Origin: Sphingobacteriaceae bacterium
GTDB lineage: Bacteria; Bacteroidota; Bacteroidia; UBA7662
Direction: 5' to 3'
NCBI GenBank assembly: GCA_013824115.1
Contig: PNNG01000010.1
Span: forward strand, 122,461-186,460
DNA: 64,000 bases
Below are positions 33,100 through 40,414 of the stretch, piece by piece. The position numbers and the translations under genes are program-made. The notes under the pieces are model-generated. The model had not been told where the DNA came from and ran no database searches. It saw nothing but the letters and a program-made list of their open reading frames with translations. Numbering within the stretch: position 1 is the stretch's first letter; every line of letters begins with the position of its first letter.

Positions 33100-33651
33100 A
33101 TGCAAAAATGGGGATGGCTTTGGATTTTGCTCGCTTTGAGCAGCTGCGGCGAACGGAAATTCCCGCGGCCCGATTTTGATTCCGTGACCTTTGAAACCAC
33201 CGAACAAGCCAAGCTTTTCTTCAAAAACGTGCGCTCGTACTACTACGAAGCCGATGCCTACAGCTTTCCCGGCGCCGAAATCTACCGCTGGCGCGCCCGC
33301 GATACCGATACTACCAAATGGTGGGTGCAACCCGTTTTGGTAATTCATTTGAATGCCGGACAAGCCTTTTTGCTGAGCGAGCGCAGTGCAGCCGCCAAAG
33401 CCGAAGCCCTTCCCTGGTTGTATGCCCGCCAAACCAATGGCCAAACCGACAGCATTGCCCTCGAACCCAGCAGCATGGACCAGCATTTGGCCATTCACAT
33501 CCGCGTATACGATGCCATCGACCGCGGCGACAGCCTCTACTTCAAACGACCCAACGGCGAAACCAGCCCCTACCTCAGCACCCGCAAAGCCCGCGACGGC
33601 TACCACAAGCAGGTGAGAGATTTTTTGAGGTTGGTGGGGAATATTCGGTGA
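33100..33651 (+). CDS. Hypothetical lipoprotein
   Basis: A 183-aa protein with lipobox LALSSC (lipidated Cys16), predicted to be an exported lipoprotein. The mature part has a mixed composition with ETTEQAKLFFKNVRSYYYEADAYSFPGAEIYRWRARDTD and the ending KQVRDFLRLVGNIR. I do not recognise the family. The ATG at 33100 puts the signal peptide at the N-terminus, whereas the track GTG at 33076 would add eight residues. A strong hairpin follows 10 nt after the stop, so it appears to be a single-gene unit, divergent from the DUF429 gene. Confidence 0.7.
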   Translation: MQKWGWLWILLALSSCGERKFPRPDFDSVTFETTEQAKLFFKNVRSYYYEADAYSFPGAEIYRWRARDTDTTKWWVQPVLVIHLNAGQAFLLSERSAAAKAEALPWLYARQTNGQTDSIALEPSSMDQHLAIHIRVYDAIDRGDSLYFKRPNGETSPYLSTRKARDGYHKQVRDFLRLVGNIR

Positions 33652-33660
33652 GGAGACAAG

Positions 33661-33687
33661 CTGGCTGGCTTCGAGAGCCTCAGCCAG
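33661..33687 (+). repeat. Hairpin after the lipoprotein gene
   Basis: CTGGCTGGCTTCGAGAGCCTCAGCCAG folds into a stem (CTGGCTG/CAGCCAG outside, GGCT/AGCC inside, TCGAG loop). It lies 10 nt past the stop without a T-tract. It could be a Rho-independent-like pause or a dispersed palindromic element; no second copy is evident in the window. Confidence 0.5.
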
Positions 33688-33869
33688 CGTGCAGCATCTC
33701 TTATAGCTCTGGCAGTCCCAGCCACATTGAATCGCTTAAAATCTGGCTTTTCCATTCCGGCATCTGAGGTCCCATCCGTGCTTCGCCGCTTACGCACAAG
33801 CTTTTTTTCAGCGCCCTGCACCGCTTTTGCCCACAATTGATTTTATTTGGAACACACTAGCACCGATTT

Positions 33870-36488
33870 ATGAAAATCCTGAAAATACAAGCCCTTCGCG
33901 GTCCCAATATTTGGAGCGTAACCCGCAAAAAGCTCATCCAAATGCGGCTCGATTTGGAAGAGCTCGAACAGCGCCCCACCAACCTCATCCCCGGCTTCCG
34001 CGAGCGCATTGAAGCGCTTTTCCCTACCATGTACGACCACCGTTGTTCGGAGGGAAAACCGGGCGGCTTCTTCTACCGCATTGAAAAAGGCACCTGGATG
34101 GGCCATGTGATTGAGCACATCGCCCTTGAAATACAAACCCTGGCCGGCATGGAAACCGGCTTTGGTCGCACACGCGAAACCAAAACCCCCGGCATTTACA
34201 ATGTGGTTTTCAGCTATGTGGAAGAACAAGTAGGCATGTATGCCGCCGAAGCTTCGGTGCGCATTGCCGAAGCATTGATTGAAGGTGTGGAATACGACCT
34301 CGAAAAAGACCTCCGCAAAATGCGCGAAATCCGCGAAGACGTGCGCCTGGGTCCGAGTACCGGCAGCTTGGTAGACGAAGCCGTGGCCCGCGATATCCCC
34401 TGGATCCGCATTGGCCGCAACTCACTCATCCAGCTGGGTTATGGCGTCAACCAAGTGCGCTTTCAGGCCACCATCACCCAGTACACCAGCAGCATTGCCG
34501 TCGACATCGCATGCAATAAAGAGCTCACCAAAAAGATGCTCGACGATGCCAACATCCCCGTGCCCAAAGGCGATATCTGCGTAGATGAGGAAGACCTCGA
34601 CGCCTCTATCGCCCGCATCGGCTACCCACTTGTGCTCAAGCCGCTCGATGGCAACCACGGCAAAGGCGCCAGCATCAACGTAAAAGACCGCGAAACGGCC
34701 GTTGCCGGACTGGCACACGCCCAAAAATATTCGCGCAAGGTGATTGTTGAGAAGTTCATCACCGGCTACGACTTCCGGGTGCTTGTAATCAACAACCAGG
34801 TGGTGGCAGCCGCCCAGCGCGTACCTGCTCATGTGAAAGCCGATGGCAAACACAGCATCCAGGAACTGATTGATAAAGAAAACCAGGACCCTCGCCGCGG
34901 TTATGGACACGAGAATGTGCTCACCGAAATCAACGTAGACCGCGATACGCTCGACCTGCTCGAAAAACGTGGCTATACCCTCGAAACCGTTCCTACCAAA
35001 GGAGAAATCGTTTACCTCAAATCTACCGCCAACCTCAGCACCGGCGGAACCAGCATCGATGTGACCGAGATGATGCACCCCGAAAACGTGTTTTTGTGCG
35101 AAAGGGTAGCCCGCATCATCGGTTTGGATGTGTGCGGCATCGACATCATGGCGCGCAACCTCACCCAGCCGCTCAAAGAAAACGGCGGCGCCATCCTCGA
35201 AGTGAATGCAGCGCCAGGCTTCCGCATGCACCTGGCACCTGCCGAAGGTTTGCCCCGCAATGTGGCCGCCCCGGTAATCGATATGCTATATCCGCCCGGC
35301 AAGCCTTCGCGCATTCCGATCATCGCCGTAACGGGTACCAACGGCAAAACCACCACCACCCGCCTCATCGCCCACATGGTGAAAAATGCAGGCTTCCGCG
35401 TGGGCTTTACCACATCGGATGGCATTTACGTGCAAAACCACATGCTCGACAAAGGCGATACCACCGGTCCGCTCAGCGCCGAGTTCATCCTCAAAGACCC
35501 CACGGTGGAGTTTGCCGTATTGGAAACAGCACGTGGCGGTATTCTGCGCTCGGGATTGGGCTTTAGCCGCTGCGACATTGGCGTAATCACCAACATTGCC
35601 GAAGACCACCTCGGTCTCAACGACATCAATTCGCTCGACGACCTCGCCCGTGTAAAATCGGTAGTGGCCCAAAGCATCAAACGCGATGGCTGGGCGGTAT
35701 TGAATGCCGACAATCCCTGGTGCGTGAAAATTGGCGAAGATCTCAAATGCAACATCGCTTATTTTTCGATGGACGAGAACAACCCGCTCATCAAAGCCCA
35801 TGGCAAGAAAAACGGCATTGCGGCCGTATTCGAAAACGGCTACATCACCATCAAGAAGGGCGATTGGAAAATCCGCATTGAGCGCGTAACCACCATTCCG
35901 CTTACTATGGGAGGCAAGGCGCGTTTTATGATTGAAAACGTACTGGCGGCGGCACTCGCGGGCTATTTACAGGGCTTCCGTACCGAAAACATCCGTTTGT
36001 CGCTCGAAACCTTCATTCCCTCGGCCGCCCTCACCCCTGGCCGCATGAACATTTTTGAGTTCAAAGACTACCGCGTGATGATCGATTTCGCACACAATGC
36101 TGCTGGTTATTTGGGCATTGAGGAGTTCATGTCGAGCGTAGATTCGCCGCTCAAAATCGGCATCATTGCCGGTACGGGCGATCGTCGCGACGAAGATATC
36201 CAGGAATGCGGCAAAATTGCGGCGCGCATGTTCGACCACATCATCATCCGCCAGGAGAAGCACCTGCGTGGGCGTACCGGACAAGAAATCATCGATTTGT
36301 TGATTGCCGGCATCAAGGAGGTCGACAAAAAAGTGCCTTACGAGGTAGTGCCCAAAGAGGTGGAAGCCCTCAAACACGCCATGGGCATGGCCCAGCCAGG
36401 CACGTTTATCACCGCCCTCAGCGATGTGATTGACAATGCCATTGAAGTGGTGCAAGATTACCAGGCGCGCGAAGCGGGCTTGAAGTAA
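33870..36488 (+). CDS. cphA: Cyanophycin synthetase
   Basis: An 872-aa ATP-dependent ligase that builds cyanophycin (multi-L-arginyl-poly-L-aspartate), a nitrogen and carbon store. Domain order: an N-terminal domain, an ATP-grasp domain (VLKPLDGNHGKGASINVK, about 265-285; LEVNAAPGFRMHLAP) and a C-terminal Mur-ligase-like domain with P-loop VTGTNGKTTTTRL (about 486-498), then IAGTGDRRDEDIQE. The size matches CphA1 enzymes (about 870-900). No cyanophycinase (cphB) or isoaspartyl dipeptidase gene is adjacent, so turnover must rely on genes elsewhere. A 12-bp-stem terminator follows, making it a single-gene unit. Confidence 0.95.
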   Translation: MKILKIQALRGPNIWSVTRKKLIQMRLDLEELEQRPTNLIPGFRERIEALFPTMYDHRCSEGKPGGFFYRIEKGTWMGHVIEHIALEIQTLAGMETGFGRTRETKTPGIYNVVFSYVEEQVGMYAAEASVRIAEALIEGVEYDLEKDLRKMREIREDVRLGPSTGSLVDEAVARDIPWIRIGRNSLIQLGYGVNQVRFQATITQYTSSIAVDIACNKELTKKMLDDANIPVPKGDICVDEEDLDASIARIGYPLVLKPLDGNHGKGASINVKDRETAVAGLAHAQKYSRKVIVEKFITGYDFRVLVINNQVVAAAQRVPAHVKADGKHSIQELIDKENQDPRRGYGHENVLTEINVDRDTLDLLEKRGYTLETVPTKGEIVYLKSTANLSTGGTSIDVTEMMHPENVFLCERVARIIGLDVCGIDIMARNLTQPLKENGGAILEVNAAPGFRMHLAPAEGLPRNVAAPVIDMLYPPGKPSRIPIIAVTGTNGKTTTTRLIAHMVKNAGFRVGFTTSDGIYVQNHMLDKGDTTGPLSAEFILKDPTVEFAVLETARGGILRSGLGFSRCDIGVITNIAEDHLGLNDINSLDDLARVKSVVAQSIKRDGWAVLNADNPWCVKIGEDLKCNIAYFSMDENNPLIKAHGKKNGIAAVFENGYITIKKGDWKIRIERVTTIPLTMGGKARFMIENVLAAALAGYLQGFRTENIRLSLETFIPSAALTPGRMNIFEFKDYRVMIDFAHNAAGYLGIEEFMSSVDSPLKIGIIAGTGDRRDEDIQECGKIAARMFDHIIIRQEKHLRGRTGQEIIDLLIAGIKEVDKKVPYEVVPKEVEALKHAMGMAQPGTFITALSDVIDNAIEVVQDYQAREAGLK

Positions 36489-36504
36489 ATATCACCTTAA
36501 CTTT

Positions 36505-36544
36505 GGCCGGAATTCAGGGAAAACAGCTTGAATTCCGGCCTTTT
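36505..36544 (+). terminator. Intrinsic terminator of cphA
   Basis: A perfect 12-bp stem GGCCGGAATTCA / TGAATTCCGGCC, a 12-nt loop and a T4 tail, 16 nt after the cphA stop. Confidence 0.9.
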
Positions 36545-36711
36545 ATGCCCTTCGTGCAAAATGGGTGGCCTCGGTAGTGCATATGGGCATGCACCGTTGC
36601 GGGTTGAATACTGCATTGTTGTGGATAAATGGCCTTGAGCTGTAAAGGCTCTAGCCCATGTTCCAGTTCCAAAATAATACATATGCAAAATCGTCGTTTC
36701 AAAACGAGTTC

Positions 36712-37479
36712 ATGAAACGCCGCCTGTTTTTGTTACTTCTGGTTTTGGGCACCTTAAGCGCTTGCACCAAAAAAAATGAATTTGTCGACCAAGCAAAAGC
36801 AATCGGCAATGGCAGTGCTTTGGTGAATCATTCGCTTCTTTACTTTCCGATACACACCATGCTTCCTGGTACCCGAAAAAATCATGAAGCATTGCTCTAC
36901 GCAAGAGAAAGACTATTTCTAAGACCTTTTGGTGCAAACGACACCATCGGTTCTGCAGATGTGTACCAACTGGTAACGTTTAAAAATTTCCAGTTTAGGC
37001 TCAATAACGCACCATGGTCCACTAACCAATCCTCTTTTCAATCATATGCTGGTATCGTACCCGGAAAAGCCAATTACCTGCAAACGCGCTGGGAAAGGGG
37101 CAGTACTTCTAACGCTGTGTACATCCCCAAAGTGCTGAAGGTTGAGGCTTCTCAGGATTTAATGAATAAACCCTACAAAAAAAGTCCGTTTAAGAAACTG
37201 CATTTCACCTGGGAACCCGACTTACAAAACACTGCTGAACAATTGATTGTATCGATACAAATTCGAAAAGAACTCATCAGTAACGACTTTCTGCATTGGA
37301 AATCGTTTCTGGTCCACGACGATGGTTACTTTGAAATCGACTCCATTTTAAATCCCTACCAAAATTGCTTTGTGGTGCTGAACTTTGAACGTTTCCATGT
37401 CAGGATGCTTGACCTAAAATCAGGCTTGATAATGGAAACAAACTCCACAGCGCACTTTTCATTTTTTGTGTTTGATTAA
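36712..37479 (+). CDS. Hypothetical lipoprotein, unrecognised family
   Basis: A 255-aa protein with a lipoprotein signal, MKRRLFLLLLVLGTLSACTKKNEF (lipidated Cys18). The track start at 36658 would place 18 residues ahead of the signal. The mature region has no motif I recognise. It is rich in aromatic and basic residues, with segments such as SALVNHSLLYFPIHTMLPGTRKNHEALLYAR and ISNDFLHWKSFLVHDDGYFEIDSILNPYQ. The codon use looks less GC-rich than in cphA. This gene and the 431-aa gene downstream make up an unassigned patch. Confidence 0.65.
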   Translation: MKRRLFLLLLVLGTLSACTKKNEFVDQAKAIGNGSALVNHSLLYFPIHTMLPGTRKNHEALLYARERLFLRPFGANDTIGSADVYQLVTFKNFQFRLNNAPWSTNQSSFQSYAGIVPGKANYLQTRWERGSTSNAVYIPKVLKVEASQDLMNKPYKKSPFKKLHFTWEPDLQNTAEQLIVSIQIRKELISNDFLHWKSFLVHDDGYFEIDSILNPYQNCFVVLNFERFHVRMLDLKSGLIMETNSTAHFSFFVFD

Positions 37480-37536
37480 TTTTCATGGAATGTGCACGCT
37501 TGCCAAACCATGGCTGAGAAACGCTGTTTACATTTC

Positions 37537-37710
37537 ATGTTCGGACTCTTCAAAACCAAATCGCCCCTCGAAAAGCTGCAAGCGCAGCACGCCCAATTGC
37601 TCAAAGAAGCCTTTGAGCTGAGCAAAACCAACCGCAAGGCATCGGATCTAAAAACGGCTGAGGCCGATGAGGTAGCCAAGAAGATTGAAGCGCTGCAGCT
37701 GAAACAGTAA
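37537..37710 (+). CDS. Lacal_2735-like small protein
   Basis: A 57-aa protein, MFGLFKTKSPLEKLQAQHAQLLKEAFELSKTNRKASDLKTAEADEVAKKIEALQLKQ. It matches the small charged helical family common in Bacteroidota whose members begin MFGLFKKKSxxEKL and carry the LSxTNRxxSDxKxAEA motif. It is likely a single long helix, possibly coiled-coil. No function is known. The track start at 37492 adds 15 residues not found in the family, so the ATG at 37537 is chosen. Confidence 0.8.
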   Translation: MFGLFKTKSPLEKLQAQHAQLLKEAFELSKTNRKASDLKTAEADEVAKKIEALQLKQ

Positions 37711-37930
37711 GCAGGAAACAATCGCTTATAAACAAACTTACCATGAGAAACGCCTTGAAAACGATTCTCTTGCAGGATTTTTAACTAAAATGCTCCAGGT
37801 TAGAATGACTAGGCAATAGTACCATTCGAAAAAATTAATTATGTTTGTTATAGTTAATCATGGATGAGCTTTGCACGTAAGAAAGCGCATTCGAATTGAG
37901 TTGCGCATTGGCAGGATACAATTATAAAAA

Positions 37931-39226
37931 ATGAGCTTGATTTTAGCATTGAAGCGGCGCATGCCAACCATGCCGCCCTACCTAGGCGCTTTATTTAGCC
38001 GCTTGCTTCGTAGCTGCTTGTTCGTGGCAAGTTGTGTGTTTTCAACCAGCCACTTTTCCATTGCCAACCCCTACTTTTCGCTGAGCAAGCACAAAATATC
38101 GGTTGACGAATTGCCCTACTACATCCACGATGTAATAGTAGCCCAGCAAGAAAAGCATTTATGGGGATACGGCGTTCATGCAGCTCACTTGCTCAATGAG
38201 GATAGCATTTCTACTGAACTAAGAGCCTTTTTAGCACCCTTCTTTCCAGTGAGCGAGCAAAAGCAAGGGCTTATAGTGAGGGTGAACAAAGTACTCATAA
38301 TGCCTTGGTGGGGCCGAAATACGGCAGAACTGAGCATCTCTTTTATTTCTAAAAACCAAAATGAATACGAGCATCTCTTTTCAACTTCCTCGCTAAAATC
38401 TTGGGCCATGTCGAGGCCTTGTGATGAAAATGTTTGTTTTTATAGCATGTTGGTGAGTGCCATTGAAGCGTGTTTTCAAACGTTTAGCAAGCAAATAAAA
38501 GAAGATAAGCTACACAAATTTCCTGTCCTTCCCGACCACTTGAATAAAGTGCAAATAAATCGTGAGAGCTGGCCTGTTTTGCGTCCAAAAGAAGGCACAA
38601 TCGGTTGGTATCGCACTTACGACGACTTCTTGCAGCAGCGAATTGATACGAATGTTAGGCTAAGGGCCAAACGTTCGTTCCTTTTCAATAGGCTTACAGT
38701 TCGAGGAGCTTTGGCTTTCAGGATGAGCCATTGGGGTTATACAGATGGAACATTCGATTATTTCAGAGAAGCAGACATTTTACATAAACTTGTATTTGAC
38801 CCCGTTGATAGCATTTTTAGTTACGAAAACGAGTTTTTAACCTATTCCATTGATGCCCTAACAGGTCGTGACTTTGTTAAACGAGAAACGTTCTGTGATT
38901 TAATCATCGAAACGGAATCATCTTTAGGAACAGACAGCATTTGCATAGCGTATTATGGCAGAACCATCGCCTGTCTCAAAAATTCCGAATATGTACGAAT
39001 TGCGGTGCAACCCGAACATGGAATAGCCCAATTTACCTTTTCTACATCAGAACATAGCCGAACCATGTATTACAATCCACTTTGGTCTAACCTAATCAAC
39101 CTCAAAACAACCAAAGGACATGTGATTTACAAATCATGGATACATGATTCGCCCAAACAATTGTCCCGGTACTTAATTAAAAAGCGTTTCGTAACACCAC
39201 TTCACCATCCTGTTTGGATTGATTGA
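37931..39226 (+). CDS. Unrecognised 431-aa protein
   Basis: I do not recognise this protein. The N-terminus is basic then hydrophobic (LLRSCLFVASCVFSTSHFSIANPYF), which suggests a membrane anchor or an uncleaved signal, with LFVASC as a possible lipobox. The rest looks soluble, with many aromatic and histidine residues, e.g. KAKRSFLFNRLTVRGALAFRMSHWGYTDGTFDYFREADI (its first residues here approximate) and VQPEHGIAQFTFSTSEHSRTMYYNP. The coding region is visibly more A+T-rich than its neighbours, hinting at acquisition. About 220 bp of AT-rich sequence without clear promoter elements precede it. No terminator follows. Confidence 0.55.
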   Translation: MSLILALKRRMPTMPPYLGALFSRLLRSCLFVASCVFSTSHFSIANPYFSLSKHKISVDELPYYIHDVIVAQQEKHLWGYGVHAAHLLNEDSISTELRAFLAPFFPVSEQKQGLIVRVNKVLIMPWWGRNTAELSISFISKNQNEYEHLFSTSSLKSWAMSRPCDENVCFYSMLVSAIEACFQTFSKQIKEDKLHKFPVLPDHLNKVQINRESWPVLRPKEGTIGWYRTYDDFLQQRIDTNVRLRAKRSFLFNRLTVRGALAFRMSHWGYTDGTFDYFREADILHKLVFDPVDSIFSYENEFLTYSIDALTGRDFVKRETFCDLIIETESSLGTDSICIAYYGRTIACLKNSEYVRIAVQPEHGIAQFTFSTSEHSRTMYYNPLWSNLINLKTTKGHVIYKSWIHDSPKQLSRYLIKKRFVTPLHHPVWID

Positions 39227-39321
39227 CTAACTAAAAGGCATGTTTCAAGGTCTTGAGAGGTTATTCTGCGAAGTAGCTGTTTACGGACTTTTATTTTCAT
39301 GCCCTAAAAATTTCGCCTTGT

Positions 39322-39663
39322 TCAGCTTTTCACTTGGTAAATACACTGCCCCACACGCAAAATGTGCGACTTGAGCGTAGCGCTCTCCAAGCTCTGAAAA
39401 TCAACCAAATCAACCCGCATAGGCAAGTGGCTGTCGTCGAAAAGGCTTTGTATTTTGCTTCGCAGAAGCAAATCGGTGGCCGGCTCCATGATGGCCAAAT
39501 CGATATCGCTGCCCGCTTTGTAACTGCCTTTGGCCCTGCTGCCGTACACATACACCAGCTTAACTTCAGGGAATGCCCCCAAAATGCTCCGCACGGTTGT
39601 CAGCTCGCGTTCGCTTAAACCAAAATCAGCAGCTTGCCTAGATAAGGTGGCTGCAACATTCAT
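39322..39663 (-). CDS. MNT-type nucleotidyltransferase (partner of the HEPN protein)
   Basis: A 113-aa protein with the polymerase-beta-like signature VYGSRAKGSYKAGSDIDLAIM (GS...DxD). It belongs to minimal nucleotidyltransferases (MNT) paired with HEPN proteins. In studied pairs the HEPN ribonuclease is the toxin and the MNT neutralises it by transferring nucleotides (AMPylation). It lies 54 nt downstream of the HEPN gene on the same strand. No frameshift is seen. The pair was probably acquired horizontally, as such modules are. Confidence 0.9.
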   Translation of the reverse strand: MNVAATLSRQAADFGLSERELTTVRSILGAFPEVKLVYVYGSRAKGSYKAGSDIDLAIMEPATDLLLRSKIQSLFDDSHLPMRVDLVDFQSLESATLKSHILRVGQCIYQVKS

Positions 39664-39717
39664 TTGTGGAGGTCTTGTTTGAGAAAAGCATGCAAAGTAG
39701 CCAATGCCGCATAGGTT

Positions 39718-40065
39718 TCATCTGAAGAGCTTTTCGGCAAAAAGGAATTTTTCGTCGCTGTAATCGTGCGAAAGTTGGTTCCGCAGGTCATAACCATCCA
39801 GGAGTGCCTGCACGTTTTCTAAATAACCCGCTTCATAAGCTTGTTGAAGGGTTTCTTTAGGCGAGGGTCTGAACGAAAAGCCTTGGTATTCCAGGTAATC
39901 TTTGAGGGTTTTCCAAGCTAGCTCCAAGGTGAATTCGAAACGCTGCATCAAACCATTGCGCTCCAGTTCATTCAACTCAGGCTGTTGCACCGCTTCTTGC
40001 AAGCGCAAAAAAGCCCTGTCGAAATGCTCGAAGCGCTGTTTCCACCTGATGTCTTGGCCGTCCAT
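39718..40065 (-). CDS. HEPN-like nucleotidyltransferase-partner protein (HI0074 family)
   Basis: A 115-aa all-helical protein resembling HI0074-family nucleotidyltransferase substrate-binding proteins. It has KQRFEHFDRAFLRLQEAV, LEWKTLKDYLEYQG-like text (LELAWKTLKDYLEYQGFSFRPSPKETLQQAYEAGYLENV) and a C-terminal DLRNQLSHDYSDEKFLFAEKLF, which has the RNxxSHxY arrangement near the catalytic Rx4-6H motif of HEPN RNases. Together with the following MNT gene it forms a two-gene toxin-antitoxin-like module. A TATTTTTG promoter element ends 4 nt before the ATG, implying a leaderless or near-leaderless mRNA. Confidence 0.88.
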   Translation of the reverse strand: MDGQDIRWKQRFEHFDRAFLRLQEAVQQPELNELERNGLMQRFEFTLELAWKTLKDYLEYQGFSFRPSPKETLQQAYEAGYLENVQALLDGYDLRNQLSHDYSDEKFLFAEKLFR

Positions 40066-40069
40066 GATT

Positions 40070-40077
40070 CAAAAATA
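40070..40077 (-). promoter_or_regulatory. -7 promoter element (TATTTTTG) for the HEPN/MNT pair
   Basis: A minus-strand exact TAnnTTTG match, only 4 nt upstream of the ATG. Transcription from it would start at or next to the start codon. Confidence 0.45.
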
Positions 40078-40180
40078 GTGAATTTCCCTGTTGACGATGA
40101 AGACATTGGTGCGATAGCGACACATGCCGCCCTTAACAGGGCTAAAAAACACGCGGCAACGCTGTTGCTACGCACATGTC

Positions 40181-40194
40181 GCCCCTAAAGGGGC
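40181..40194. repeat. Short palindrome GCCCCTAAAGGGGC
   Basis: A 5-bp stem with a TAAA loop. Two flanking nucleotides do not extend it. It resembles the small GC hairpins scattered between Bacteroidota genes; no protein lies across it. Confidence 0.5.
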
Positions 40195-40414
40195 TTCGGG
40201 AAGCCATACCTCCGAGCCCTCCGGCCAAGTCGCATTAGCGACGTAGGCCAATTGCTTCCGCCGGTTGTTGAGCAAGGTCGAAACGCGCGGCCTGACTTCA
40301 GTTCGGGACTGCACTGAAAATGCAGCTATTGTGTACTACTGCAGCCCAAATCATCCGCACTTCCGCATATCTATGCTTTGAAATACCCTCTGCGCCTCAG
40401 CGGTTAAAGGCCGC

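Larger units (their letters stand above)
40066..40414. other. Intergenic gap with short palindrome and decayed repeat-like sequence
   Basis: The 349-bp gap holds the HEPN promoter element, a hairpin GCCCCTAAAGGGGC (40181-40194), and a related CGCCCTTAACAGGGC upstream of it. I see no gene: the track ORF from 39985 runs through HEPN antisense. Confidence 0.6.

Noticed and set aside
34422-35231. 269-aa minus-strand ORF in cphA
   Set aside because: Antisense to an unmistakable cyanophycin synthetase and without a ribosome binding site or family match.
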